Of a DNA stretch of 64,000 nt, positions 28,265 through 36,930 are shown piece after piece. Position numbers and translations under genes: made by a program. Position 1 is the first letter of the stretch. Every line of letters begins with the position of its first letter. The notes under the pieces are model-generated. The model worked only from the letters and a program-made list of their open reading frames with translations, did not search any database and was not told where the DNA came from. Source of the stretch: Fabrea salina (lineage: Eukaryota > Ciliophora > Heterotrichea > Heterotrichida > Fabreidae); contig JALIHJ010000077.1 in the NCBI GenBank assembly GCA_022984795.1, forward strand, positions 1-64,000, written 5' to 3'.

Positions 28265-31200
28265 TTAAGATGGCCCCCTTCTCACTGCAGTTGAGGGGTA
28301 CAAACTTGCAATGCTTTCTATCAAAGGAGGCTCCAAAGAGTCCCCAGTCCACTTAGAAGCTAAAGTAGTGAGTCCGTTCAACAGCTTAGGGTTGGAAGTT
28401 TTGACTGTGCGAGTGTCTGCTACAATTATACTTGTTACACTCATGGTTCTACTCCAACTGCACTCTACCTTTAAAACTTCAAAGTCTCCTTTTTTGCTAA
28501 ACATTTCAGGCAGGATTTCTTGCAGTTTTATAAGAGTCAAAGCACTTGCTTTTTCTATAGTTGCGTTGGTGCCGCACCAGTAGAGTTTTCGGTTCTCGTG
28601 CATAACAACTGAGTGCTTCCACCCTGCAGACACCTGCAAAGCTTTGAACCTTTGGCTCTTGATAAAGACTTGTCTAGGAAGGTACTCGCTTTTATACTCA
28701 GAGTGGCCTAACTGACCGTGACTTCCCCAACCCCAAGTAAACACTTTGCCTAAACTTGACTTAGCCACTACGTGCTTGAAACCACAAGAGATACTTGTAA
28801 TCTTTTCTTTTTCGTTTTTAAGACAAGAAATCAAAGTAGGTGAGTTGTAACAAGCAGTGTCCCCCTGCCCTAACTGACCGTGTGAGTTGCTGCTTCCAAC
28901 TGAGTAAACTAGTCCTGAAGAGCACAGTATCATGGCAAAGTTGTACCCCATAGACACCTGACTCACACTGTTGTCGTTAAGCATCTTCATGGGGTAACTT
29001 CTGCGTTCTCCATGAATAGTTTCAAACGGCCAAAGGTACAGTTCGTTTTCTTGTGTAACAGCCATGCACTGACTCCCTACAGCCGCAACTTGCTTTGTTT
29101 TGGGCAAGTTAACTTGTTCTACGCTTAGAGTTTCTTTGTAGTGGCCCTGGCCTAACTGACCTTTAGAGTTGTCTCCAAAAGCGTAGACTTTAGAGTCATT
29201 TCCTAAAGCCAGAGAGTGGTCGTCTCCACAAACTACTTGGACGATGAATTTTTCTTTAAGAGCTTCTAAAAGCTTGGGTTTCTGGGTTGAGTTAAAGCCT
29301 TGAAGCCCACACTGGTTCTTATCGTTCCAGCCCCAAGTAAATACTTTGCCTTTGTTAGTGATGCCTGCTGAATGTGACCCTCCTACTTTGACACTAAGTA
29401 AGTGTTCTTCGTGCTGAACTAACTCTCTGTAACGAGTTTCCAACTGGTGGGACCACAAAGGGTCGTAAACCAAAGAAGTGTCAGAAATCAAGTCAACATC
29501 CAAAACTCTGTTGAAAAACAGAAGTTTGCGAGTAGAAAAAGGAGACACTGGTTGAGTCTGCACTGCGAGACTTCCAGCTTGTGTTAGTGAGTGGTTAGTA
29601 AAAGCGTCTGAGTATTGGGCAATTGTTGAAATGGTTTGGATGGTTTCTTGGAAAAGGTCTGCTTGGGACTCAGTGTGCACAGAGCAAAACAAAGCTGACC
29701 TTTCAAGGAGTTTCAAGTTTTTAAGGAGTGCACTTTCCTGAGTTAAGTAAGTAGACTGCCTTTCTTTCATGACTTTGGACTTTACTAGGAAACTCCGCAC
29801 AGCCCTTTGGATAGTTCTGGCTCCTTTAAGTTTCTTTTTGAGAAGCATGTAGGACCACCTAGCTCTCAAAAAGCCTTGGATTAGTCTAGCCGCAGTGTCA
29901 ACTCTTCTGAGTCTCCTTCTAACTAGCTCGCCTTTAAGCACTTTTTGGATCTTTGTGGCAGCTCTGTGTTCGCGACGCACGTGGATGCTTTTAAGAGTGT
30001 CTTTGACCTTTTTAGGCTGTTTCTTTCTGCAGACGTAGCCTCTCCACACTCTTTGTATCAAAACTGAAGCATTGAGTTTGAGTTTAAAAGTGATTTTGTC
30101 CCAAGCAGGTCTGAAGATCCTCACACTAAACAGTTTTAGCATGAACTTGTGGTTCTCAGCACGCACTCTGCCTTTATAGCCCCTCCAAAGTCTCTGTGCA
30201 GTAACTGCTCCTTTGAAGTACTTTTTGTGCCAAATCTTGATCATCCTTAACTTCACAGCTTCTTTGAACAAGTGGTACCCAATGTCTACTTTTTCGTTGT
30301 GTTCTTTGTAAAGCTTCTCTCTAAACCACCTTTGAATCAGTATAACTTTTCTTTCTTTAAGTAGTAACTCTTTCTGTCTGAGTTTTTTCCTCCACAAGTA
30401 CTGCAAGTGCACTACAGCTTTTCTAAGTCCTAGCCACTGCTTGTTCAGAGACAAGCCTCTCCACCAGTTCTGGATGCTTTTGGCAGCATGTTCTATTTTC
30501 TGTAGGTTTTGAAGCCTCAGTTGCTCTAAAAAGGTATTCACTTCCATCTTGAGGAACAACTTTCCTTTGCCAAAAAGTATGTGGGACTCAAATACTCCGG
30601 GCAAAGTGTCTTCAAGTATGTCTTCTACGTAGTCTTGCCAGTCTGTGTCTTCTTCACACAAAGCGTAGGGTTTCCGCTTGGGGTCTGGGTGGAGAACTTC
30701 GAACCTTTTGTAAAAGTCTTTGTAAGTGATTTTCACAGGAAAACCCTCACGTCTGATAGCTATGGAGTCTAGGAGTCCTAAGTACTGAACTTGAAGTAAC
30801 ACAAGTCTAGGCACTAACTTCCAAGGAGTCTTGTGTTCGTTAGGCTTGATGCACCTTAAAAAGTGGCAGTAGGAGTTGTTTAGTTCCTGCATTAAAGAAT
30901 TCATTTGGCGTCTGAAGTTAGCTCCTAAAAACTTAGTAGTGCTTGTTTGCTGGGATGCTCCTTGAGTGAAGATGCTTCTGATTCTAGAGTTCCCTGAAGA
31001 AGTTCCACACATTTCAGTTTCTTTGCGGAGTTCGTCCATGTTTTTGTTGCGGAACTCAGTAACTTTGTAGTCTACGTCACGCGCAGTGTGGACTACTATA
31101 AAGGAGTTGTTGTCGATTTTAGGAGTGTCGAAGAACTGGTTGCCGTTCCAAGTCCTCACTATAGAGCCTAGCAAAGACTTGCTGTCTCCTCTTACGGAGC

Positions 31201-32812
31201 AAGCTTGGTCTATGAGTTGGAATATTCCCCTTGGGTTGCCTTCTAAGATATCCAGTATGGCTTGGTTGTCCACGAAGTTGAGATCTGGAATGTACTCTGA
31301 AAGTCCTTCTACTTCTAGTTCGTACTCTTCTGACTTAAAAACGTAAGAAATGTACAACTGGTGGAGTTTTTCGTTTGCGTAGTTAATGCAGAACTGCTCG
31401 AAGCTGTTTTCTTCAAGTAGCTCAAACCCAAAAATATCTAGAATTCCAATAGAAGCTGTGCAGTGCAAAGGTGGGTTTAGGGTTTTGTTCAACTTAAACA
31501 CAATCCAGTTAAACAGTCTGCTGTAGAGTTCTTTTGCCAAGGAGTCTCTGAAGAACTCACAGGTTTGCTTGTTTTGCGGAGTCATAATTTCTTCGCCAGA
31601 AATGTTTCGGGTGTAAAAAGTAACAGCTTTCAATAGTTTCTCTGAAGAAATCTGAAGGATTCTAGCTGAGTTTTCAAAGTGCACTAGTGAGTCAAAAGTA
31701 ACTTCGCACGGAAAGCTTTGGTCTTGTTCGTGTTTGGAGTCGTCGAACTCAACGTTGCCTAAACTAAGCACTACAGCCAGCACTTCCCAGACTCCTTTGA
31801 CTTCTTCTTCAGTGAACCCAGTAACTTCAAAGCTCTTTATGAGTTCTTCGTAAAACTCAGTGTCTGAAATGCTAGGAACTTCTTTTTCGCCTTCAAGGTA
31901 CTTGTAAGCACTAAGGTCACTACTTAACCCCAGCTCTTGCAAAAGGTTCTTAGGAGCTGCTTTTAAAAACAAGTAAAACACGTGGAAGTTCCTTTCTTCA
32001 GAGCAGTGTTTAGTTACTCTTGACTTTTCCAACAAGTAGTTAGTGATGGAAGCCCCTGCTACACTTTTAGTTCTTTCGTCGAAGTAAAGCTTTATAAACT
32101 TGCCGAACCTAGAAGAGTTGTCGTTGCGAATCGTTTTGGCGTTTCCAAAAGCTTCGAGCACAGGGTTGCACATAAACACCCTTTCTTCAATGCCTTGTGA
32201 ACTTTTTCCACTCAAAAACTTCATAACTTGTTTGGTGCTTTCAGTTTTGCCTGCTCCGCTTTCGCCACTTATAACAATGGCTTGGTTGGTTCTTTGGTCC
32301 CAAAGTTTGTTGTAGGCATCCAAAGCTATGGAAAACACATGGGGAGCACTGAGGGTTCCTTTCCAGTAGGAGTCTAGAAGTGAAGGAGTGTTTTCTTTGA
32401 ACTGGTAAGGATTGACCATGACAAGGGTTTCTCCTACGTAGGTGTAGATTTTGTTTTGTTTGAATCTGGATTCTAAGTTGATTAAAAGTGCGGCTTCGTT
32501 CATGTTGGAAAGTTTAGCTAAGTCAGGTATTCCTTTCAAGGCTTCTTCGTCTAGAGGAAACACTTCGTTTTGGGAAACTGGAAGTAGTCTATCTGAGTCT
32601 TGGAGTTTGATAGTAACTGTGTCTTCTTGGATTTCAACTACTTTTCCAGGGTAAAAGGCTTCATCACTGGGGTCGTCGAAAGGAGCAAGTACATAAACTT
32701 GCATGTCTGAGTAAAACTTACTGGTGAATAAGTTCTGCGAAGCTGTAAGCGGTTCCAAAGACCTGAGTATCTCCATTGCTTCTTCGGTTGTTTTAGGCTT
32801 TTGAAGTGCCAT
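28265..32812 (-). CDS. unconventional myosin with IQ motifs and an RCC1-repeat tail
   Basis: A 1,515-residue protein in one open frame. Residues about 30-85 are an SH3-like start, and 105-770 the motor domain: P-loop GESGAGKT (183-190), switch I NDNSSRFGKF (about 234-243), switch II LDIFGFE, relay FCINYANEKL, and the actin/converter region FLRCIKPNE. Residues about 785-1060 hold eight or more IQ-like motifs (AAKSIQNWWRG, AAVTAQRLWRGYKGR, ASVLIQRVWRGYVCR, AATKIQKVLKG). Residues about 1180-1440 form RCC1-type repeats (VFTWGWNDKNQCGLQG, VYAFGDNSKGQLGQG, VYSVGSSNSHGQLGQG, VFTWGWGSHGQLGH). A motor moving on actin with a beta-propeller cargo or regulator tail is expected. Myosins with RCC1-like tails are known in some alveolates and other protists; the class cannot be fixed here. 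Its start codon overlaps an in-frame ATG of the divergent PADR1 gene. Confidence 0.92.
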   Translation of the reverse strand: MALQKPKTTEEAMEILRSLEPLTASQNLFTSKFYSDMQVYVLAPFDDPSDEAFYPGKVVEIQEDTVTIKLQDSDRLLPVSQNEVFPLDEEALKGIPDLAKLSNMNEAALLINLESRFKQNKIYTYVGETLVMVNPYQFKENTPSLLDSYWKGTLSAPHVFSIALDAYNKLWDQRTNQAIVISGESGAGKTESTKQVMKFLSGKSSQGIEERVFMCNPVLEAFGNAKTIRNDNSSRFGKFIKLYFDERTKSVAGASITNYLLEKSRVTKHCSEERNFHVFYLFLKAAPKNLLQELGLSSDLSAYKYLEGEKEVPSISDTEFYEELIKSFEVTGFTEEEVKGVWEVLAVVLSLGNVEFDDSKHEQDQSFPCEVTFDSLVHFENSARILQISSEKLLKAVTFYTRNISGEEIMTPQNKQTCEFFRDSLAKELYSRLFNWIVFKLNKTLNPPLHCTASIGILDIFGFELLEENSFEQFCINYANEKLHQLYISYVFKSEEYELEVEGLSEYIPDLNFVDNQAILDILEGNPRGIFQLIDQACSVRGDSKSLLGSIVRTWNGNQFFDTPKIDNNSFIVVHTARDVDYKVTEFRNKNMDELRKETEMCGTSSGNSRIRSIFTQGASQQTSTTKFLGANFRRQMNSLMQELNNSYCHFLRCIKPNEHKTPWKLVPRLVLLQVQYLGLLDSIAIRREGFPVKITYKDFYKRFEVLHPDPKRKPYALCEEDTDWQDYVEDILEDTLPGVFESHILFGKGKLFLKMEVNTFLEQLRLQNLQKIEHAAKSIQNWWRGLSLNKQWLGLRKAVVHLQYLWRKKLRQKELLLKERKVILIQRWFREKLYKEHNEKVDIGYHLFKEAVKLRMIKIWHKKYFKGAVTAQRLWRGYKGRVRAENHKFMLKLFSVRIFRPAWDKITFKLKLNASVLIQRVWRGYVCRKKQPKKVKDTLKSIHVRREHRAATKIQKVLKGELVRRRLRRVDTAARLIQGFLRARWSYMLLKKKLKGARTIQRAVRSFLVKSKVMKERQSTYLTQESALLKNLKLLERSALFCSVHTESQADLFQETIQTISTIAQYSDAFTNHSLTQAGSLAVQTQPVSPFSTRKLLFFNRVLDVDLISDTSLVYDPLWSHQLETRYRELVQHEEHLLSVKVGGSHSAGITNKGKVFTWGWNDKNQCGLQGFNSTQKPKLLEALKEKFIVQVVCGDDHSLALGNDSKVYAFGDNSKGQLGQGHYKETLSVEQVNLPKTKQVAAVGSQCMAVTQENELYLWPFETIHGERRSYPMKMLNDNSVSQVSMGYNFAMILCSSGLVYSVGSSNSHGQLGQGDTACYNSPTLISCLKNEKEKITSISCGFKHVVAKSSLGKVFTWGWGSHGQLGHSEYKSEYLPRQVFIKSQRFKALQVSAGWKHSVVMHENRKLYWCGTNATIEKASALTLIKLQEILPEMFSKKGDFEVLKVECSWSRTMSVTSIIVADTRTVKTSNPKLLNGLTTLASKWTGDSLEPPLIESIASLYPSTAVRRGPS

Positions 32813-32837
32813 GATTAAGTTTCTTAACGTGCAATTT

Positions 32838-33290
32838 ATGTTTGAAGAAGCCGAACAGAGAAGGCTTTATAAAGGGTACACTTTTGATGAGTATCAAAAA
32901 CTAATCCAACTGATAGAAGAACTGAACCAACTAACAACAAACGAACTAAAAGAAGAATGCAGACTCAACGACCAAAAGGTAAGTGGAATCAAAAAGGAAC
33001 TGGTGGAAAGAGTTGCTGACGGAAGAGTTAAAGGAGCTATTCCTAGGTGCCCGCGGTGCACAGGAGGAAAACTAAGGTTCAATCCTCGAACAGGAAACTA
33101 CAAATGCCCTGGCTATATGGATGACGAAGACTTTGTAAAGTGCAATAAAGTGTACAAGTCACTAATAAGAAGAAAGTGGATTATACAAGAAAAACCCTTA
33201 AAAAGGAAAAACAAGCAAGAAAAAACTCATTCCAAAAAACCCAAAGTAACCACTAGTTCAAATAATTATTCTCAGTTACTTGACATTTAA
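32838..33290 (+). CDS. small SAP-like/PADR1 zinc-domain protein
   Basis: About 150 residues. The first part (YTFDEYQKLIQLIEEL, LTTNELKEECRLNDQKVSG, KKELVERVADG) looks like a SAP-type helix-turn-helix. It is followed by a PADR1 zinc domain, CPRCTGGKLRFNPRTGNYKC with a later C at KCNK and RRKW. A Lys-rich tail (KRKNKQEKTHSKKPK) is probably a nuclear signal. In PARP1 the PADR1 domain links DNA-break binding to catalysis; here it stands alone without a catalytic domain. An upstream in-frame ATG at 32811 shares its bases with the myosin start codon, so the ATG at 32838 (MFEEAEQRRLY) is preferred. Confidence 0.82.
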   Translation: MFEEAEQRRLYKGYTFDEYQKLIQLIEELNQLTTNELKEECRLNDQKVSGIKKELVERVADGRVKGAIPRCPRCTGGKLRFNPRTGNYKCPGYMDDEDFVKCNKVYKSLIRRKWIIQEKPLKRKNKQEKTHSKKPKVTTSSNNYSQLLDI

Positions 33291-33323
33291 GTACTTTAAA
33301 GTTATATTTAACGGCATTTTAAA

Positions 33324-34850
33324 ATGTTAAATTCTAACGCAGCAGAAGAAGCAGTGAACTTCTGTGTACAAGGAGCAGAAGTATACAGAACCGCGCCTAC
33401 TCAAAACAACAAAAGGTTTCTGTGGCTGGACCTCAAAAACAAAGAACTCAGGTGGTCTTCTTCAGAATTCAAAACTACCCAGCACAAACGCATAGCCCTT
33501 TCCCACATCCACTCACTCACTTGTCTAGAAAACCCACCCTACTCAGGCTTCCAAGCCCAAACTCGACACCACTTAATCAAATTTTGGGTTTCTTCTCAGA
33601 AAGAAAGGGACTCTTGGGTACTGGGAGTAACCGAAGCTATGTCAGGCTCACCTCCTCCAGCAGACGAGAACCAAGGAGCCCCTTCACCCGAAGTGCTGCG
33701 CAGCAGAGCGCTGCCTAATCTTGTAAAGCAAGGGATGGCAAGGGACCTTTTTATAAAAAAAGATGACTTAGTAGGCTTCATGCAAAAACTCAACATGCTA
33801 ATAGACTCAGCAGAGTTCAGTATGGAACACGCTAAAGAAGTAACTGAACTGCCGTCCAAACTCCAAGAGTTCTTAGAAAAAGAAGAAGAACTGCTCAAAA
33901 ACCTCAACAACAAAGCTCAGTCCGAGCCAGTTAGTGAAGAAGTACTGGGCTTGCAAGAGCAATGTAAGTCTTTGCAAGAAAAACTAAACACTATGGAAGC
34001 TGCTAAGGTTGAGTACGACAAAGGCAGCCTTACAATCGACGACTTAAACAAGCAACTCGAAGAAACTGCTGGAGTGTCTGACTCACTTAGCAAACGCATT
34101 GAACAACTCCACGTAGACAAAACAAGGACCAGCCGCGACTGCAAAGTTTACAAAAACGACTTGGAAGCCTACAAAGAGAAAAAGAACAAACTGCAAGTTG
34201 AACTAGAAACACTGAAACACAAAAAAAGACCTGAAAGCACTAACTTCGAAGAACTACTAAAAGGAGTCTTTGGAAAAGTCAAAAAGCGCAACCAAAACTT
34301 CCAAGAAAAGCTAATAAGTGTTGCTCCAGAGTTTGACAAAGTAACCATGAGAGCTCCCCAGGGGTACACTGTTTACTACGAAGAAGTGATGTTTGCCAAC
34401 ATTACATGTTACTCCTGGCCTAAAAACGACTCTGAACCCACTTTGTCCCTACATACTACAGAAATGCCTATTTGTGTAGCTATGCCTAAGCACAACTTGT
34501 CGCAGCTAACTTCACTTATAGACTCTTTTAAAAGTTCACTTAAAGAAAGCATAGAAACCAAACTTAGCAAGCAGTTCAAGTCTACTTGCGACTACTTAGA
34601 AAAACAAATTAAGTGTGAAGAAAAGCTTATAAGAAAGTACAAGTCAGTGTTAACTAAGTCTATTTGTGACCTGGAAAACAAATTCAGTGCTTCACAGTCA
34701 GTTTACACAGCAGAGTTAGAAACCCTTGGTGAGCTGAACTCTGAAATGATTCCGCACTTGATATCAGAAGAAAGCACCAAGTACCTGGAAGAAAGGAAAG
34801 AAATGATTTCTAAACTCAAAGAACTCAACAAATCCTTAACAAATGTATAA
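33324..34850 (+). CDS. PH-domain and coiled-coil protein, unknown
   Basis: A 508-residue protein. Residues about 8-100 fit a PH-like domain (RFLWLDLKNKELRWSS, KRIALSHIHSL, HLIKFWVSSQKERDSWVLGV). Residues about 145-320 are coiled coil, followed by a mixed domain (VTMRAPQGYTVYYEEVMFAN, SWPKND) and a further helical C-terminus (LTSLIDSFKSSL, KYLEERKEMISKL). It is probably a peripheral membrane or cytoskeletal adaptor; no named family. The downstream VID27 gene begins only 16 bases after its stop. A 16-base GT...AG word at 34845-34860 would, if spliced, join the two in frame. Confidence 0.75.
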   Translation: MLNSNAAEEAVNFCVQGAEVYRTAPTQNNKRFLWLDLKNKELRWSSSEFKTTQHKRIALSHIHSLTCLENPPYSGFQAQTRHHLIKFWVSSQKERDSWVLGVTEAMSGSPPPADENQGAPSPEVLRSRALPNLVKQGMARDLFIKKDDLVGFMQKLNMLIDSAEFSMEHAKEVTELPSKLQEFLEKEEELLKNLNNKAQSEPVSEEVLGLQEQCKSLQEKLNTMEAAKVEYDKGSLTIDDLNKQLEETAGVSDSLSKRIEQLHVDKTRTSRDCKVYKNDLEAYKEKKNKLQVELETLKHKKRPESTNFEELLKGVFGKVKKRNQNFQEKLISVAPEFDKVTMRAPQGYTVYYEEVMFANITCYSWPKNDSEPTLSLHTTEMPICVAMPKHNLSQLTSLIDSFKSSLKESIETKLSKQFKSTCDYLEKQIKCEEKLIRKYKSVLTKSICDLENKFSASQSVYTAELETLGELNSEMIPHLISEESTKYLEERKEMISKLKELNKSLTNV

Positions 34851-34866
34851 ACTAAAGGAGATAAAT

Positions 34867-36930
34867 ATGTCTAGTTGGATCAAAAGTTGGTTTGGCTCCA
34901 AGCTAAGCATTGAAGGAAGTTTAGTGAGGCTCATAGATCCTCAGGACAACTACACTAAAAGAACAGTATTCCAAAACTCTACGTTGAATGTTGAAACCAA
35001 ACACTTCATCTTCAAAAATGAAGATTACGACTCCGAACAGGACCAACTTAAAGAAATCAAAGTTGAAATCGACCCTGAAATGTGCCTAACTCACTATGCC
35101 ACTATGGACGAAGAAACCCAAGTCGAAGGCATGAAGTGGATCAACCTAAACCCAACTGATGAAGAGACTTCCGGGATTTTGGGATTTGAATTTGAAAAAC
35201 CTCAAGACTTCATTACCTTAACGAGTTCAATGCCCAATCTCGACATTGACGAAGAAGGCATTCAGCTGCCCTCTCAAAAACTCAGCCTCAAAAACAACAT
35301 TGCAGCAAAAGCTGCTCTGGTAGCTACTACTTCTAAGCCCCAAGCTAAGGACTTTCCTAAAGAACAGCTAATGCCCCAACCTGCTGCTAAGCAAGAAGAA
35401 GACAAAGCCTGTGCAGAACTCGACTTCAAAAGAAGAGTTTTAGAAGAACTCAAGTCACTTTATGACTTAGACCAAATGATGTATGTGTCTCCTTGCAACT
35501 TGTTTGAACAAAACCCTACGACTGGAGCTACAGTTGTCAGGGAAAAACAAATAGGGTTCTTACTTGTTAAGTACGCTCCTTACAAGTACGGATTTGACTT
35601 AGTAGGCAACAAAGAAGTACTGATGAGGACTCTTTTAACTGAAGACCTTAACTACGATATTGACGAGAAAAACAACAAGTTCATTTGGACTTTCCAAGAC
35701 GAGTCAGGAGACTACAGAATCTGGATTGCTCAAATGACTGAGGACGTCCACAAGCTTCTAGAAATGTGCAGAATTGCTCAGTACGAGTCTGCAAGGCAAG
35801 TGACTGTCAAAGAAAACCTGAGTGAAGAAGACCAGAAGTGGCTGATGGACATACAAGAAGACGAAAGCCAAATTGCTTCAGACGAAGAAATGGAGATTGA
35901 GTTTGAAGAAAACTACTCCCAGGAAGAAGAGGACGAAACTCCTATCTTAGATAGCATTCAAAGCATTAACAACCCCATGGTCATGGTAGGCAGGGAGAAC
36001 TCTTTAGGACTCTACCGAGAAAGCAACGAAGGAATTGAGATTGCTCAGAAATTCCCAATAGTCCACCAGTACGGAGACTTCAGACCCAGCCAAATGATGC
36101 TTCACAGGCAAGACGGAAACTTAGTGATGCTGGACCCTGCAAGGCCCAAGTCCATTTTTAACTTTGATGTGGCTAGAGGACAGATTGTCGACGAGTGGAC
36201 TGTTGACGGACAGAGTTCTGTGATAGGACTCAGTGCAGCCAACAAACTAGCTCCGCAAACTCCTGAGCAAACCTTTTTAGCTATGAGTCAAAAAGGACTG
36301 TTTACAGTTGACCCTAGAGTTCCTAAGCCCGAAAAAGCAGTTCAGTCTAAGGTTTACTCTACCAACCCCAACCTGACCTGCCTCACAACTACCCGAGAAG
36401 GACACGTGGCTGCTGGAAGCAAAACAGGTGAGATCAGAATGTACACGCAAATAGGCCAAAACTCCAAAACTAACCTGCCTGGTTTGGGTGACAGCATCAA
36501 AAGCATGGATTTAACTCTGGACGGAGAGTGGATGCTAGCAACTACCGAAAAGTACCTGTTGGTAATTCCCACTAGTTCTCACGGAGACAGTGGCTTCAAA
36601 AAAAGACTTGGCAAAAAGAAAAGGAAACCCAAGAAGCTTGTAATTAAGCCTGCCGATATTGCCAAGTATAAAATGGCAGAGATAAGCTTCACCCCTGCCA
36701 GGTTCAACTTGGGTGAAAACACCGAAGAAAACGCCATTGTAACTTCTACTGGAAAGTTCTTTGTGATGTGGAACTTCAGTGCAGTCAAGAGAGGAAACCT
36801 CAGCCAGTACAAAATCAGAGAACTCAGTGAAGAAGCTATTAAGAACGAATTTAAGTTCAACGAAGAAAACACCCTGATTACTCATCGCAAGAAACTCGAG
36901 CTCCAAAACGCAAGTAAGTCTTCAGGTTAA
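34867..36930 (+). CDS. VID27: VID27-family protein
   Basis: About 687 residues from MSSWIKSWFGSK. An upstream in-frame ATG at 34843 overlaps the end of the previous gene and is disfavoured. The N-terminal domain (EGSLVRLIDP, RTVFQNSTLNVE, FIFKNEDYD), a PH-like middle (QIGFLLVKYAPYKYGFDLVG, IWIAQMTEDVHKLLEMC), an acidic linker (EEMEIEFEENYSQEEEDE) and a C-terminal beta-propeller (LVMLDPARPKSIFNFDVARG, IVDEWTVDG, HVAAGSKTGEIRMY, KSMDLTLDGEWMLATT, KFFVMWNF) match Vid27 architecture and order. Vid27 is known from yeast in vacuole import/degradation; its molecular role is poorly defined. It ends tail to tail with the exonuclease gene with no base between. Confidence 0.92.
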   Translation: MSSWIKSWFGSKLSIEGSLVRLIDPQDNYTKRTVFQNSTLNVETKHFIFKNEDYDSEQDQLKEIKVEIDPEMCLTHYATMDEETQVEGMKWINLNPTDEETSGILGFEFEKPQDFITLTSSMPNLDIDEEGIQLPSQKLSLKNNIAAKAALVATTSKPQAKDFPKEQLMPQPAAKQEEDKACAELDFKRRVLEELKSLYDLDQMMYVSPCNLFEQNPTTGATVVREKQIGFLLVKYAPYKYGFDLVGNKEVLMRTLLTEDLNYDIDEKNNKFIWTFQDESGDYRIWIAQMTEDVHKLLEMCRIAQYESARQVTVKENLSEEDQKWLMDIQEDESQIASDEEMEIEFEENYSQEEEDETPILDSIQSINNPMVMVGRENSLGLYRESNEGIEIAQKFPIVHQYGDFRPSQMMLHRQDGNLVMLDPARPKSIFNFDVARGQIVDEWTVDGQSSVIGLSAANKLAPQTPEQTFLAMSQKGLFTVDPRVPKPEKAVQSKVYSTNPNLTCLTTTREGHVAAGSKTGEIRMYTQIGQNSKTNLPGLGDSIKSMDLTLDGEWMLATTEKYLLVIPTSSHGDSGFKKRLGKKKRKPKKLVIKPADIAKYKMAEISFTPARFNLGENTEENAIVTSTGKFFVMWNFSAVKRGNLSQYKIRELSEEAIKNEFKFNEENTLITHRKKLELQNASKSSG

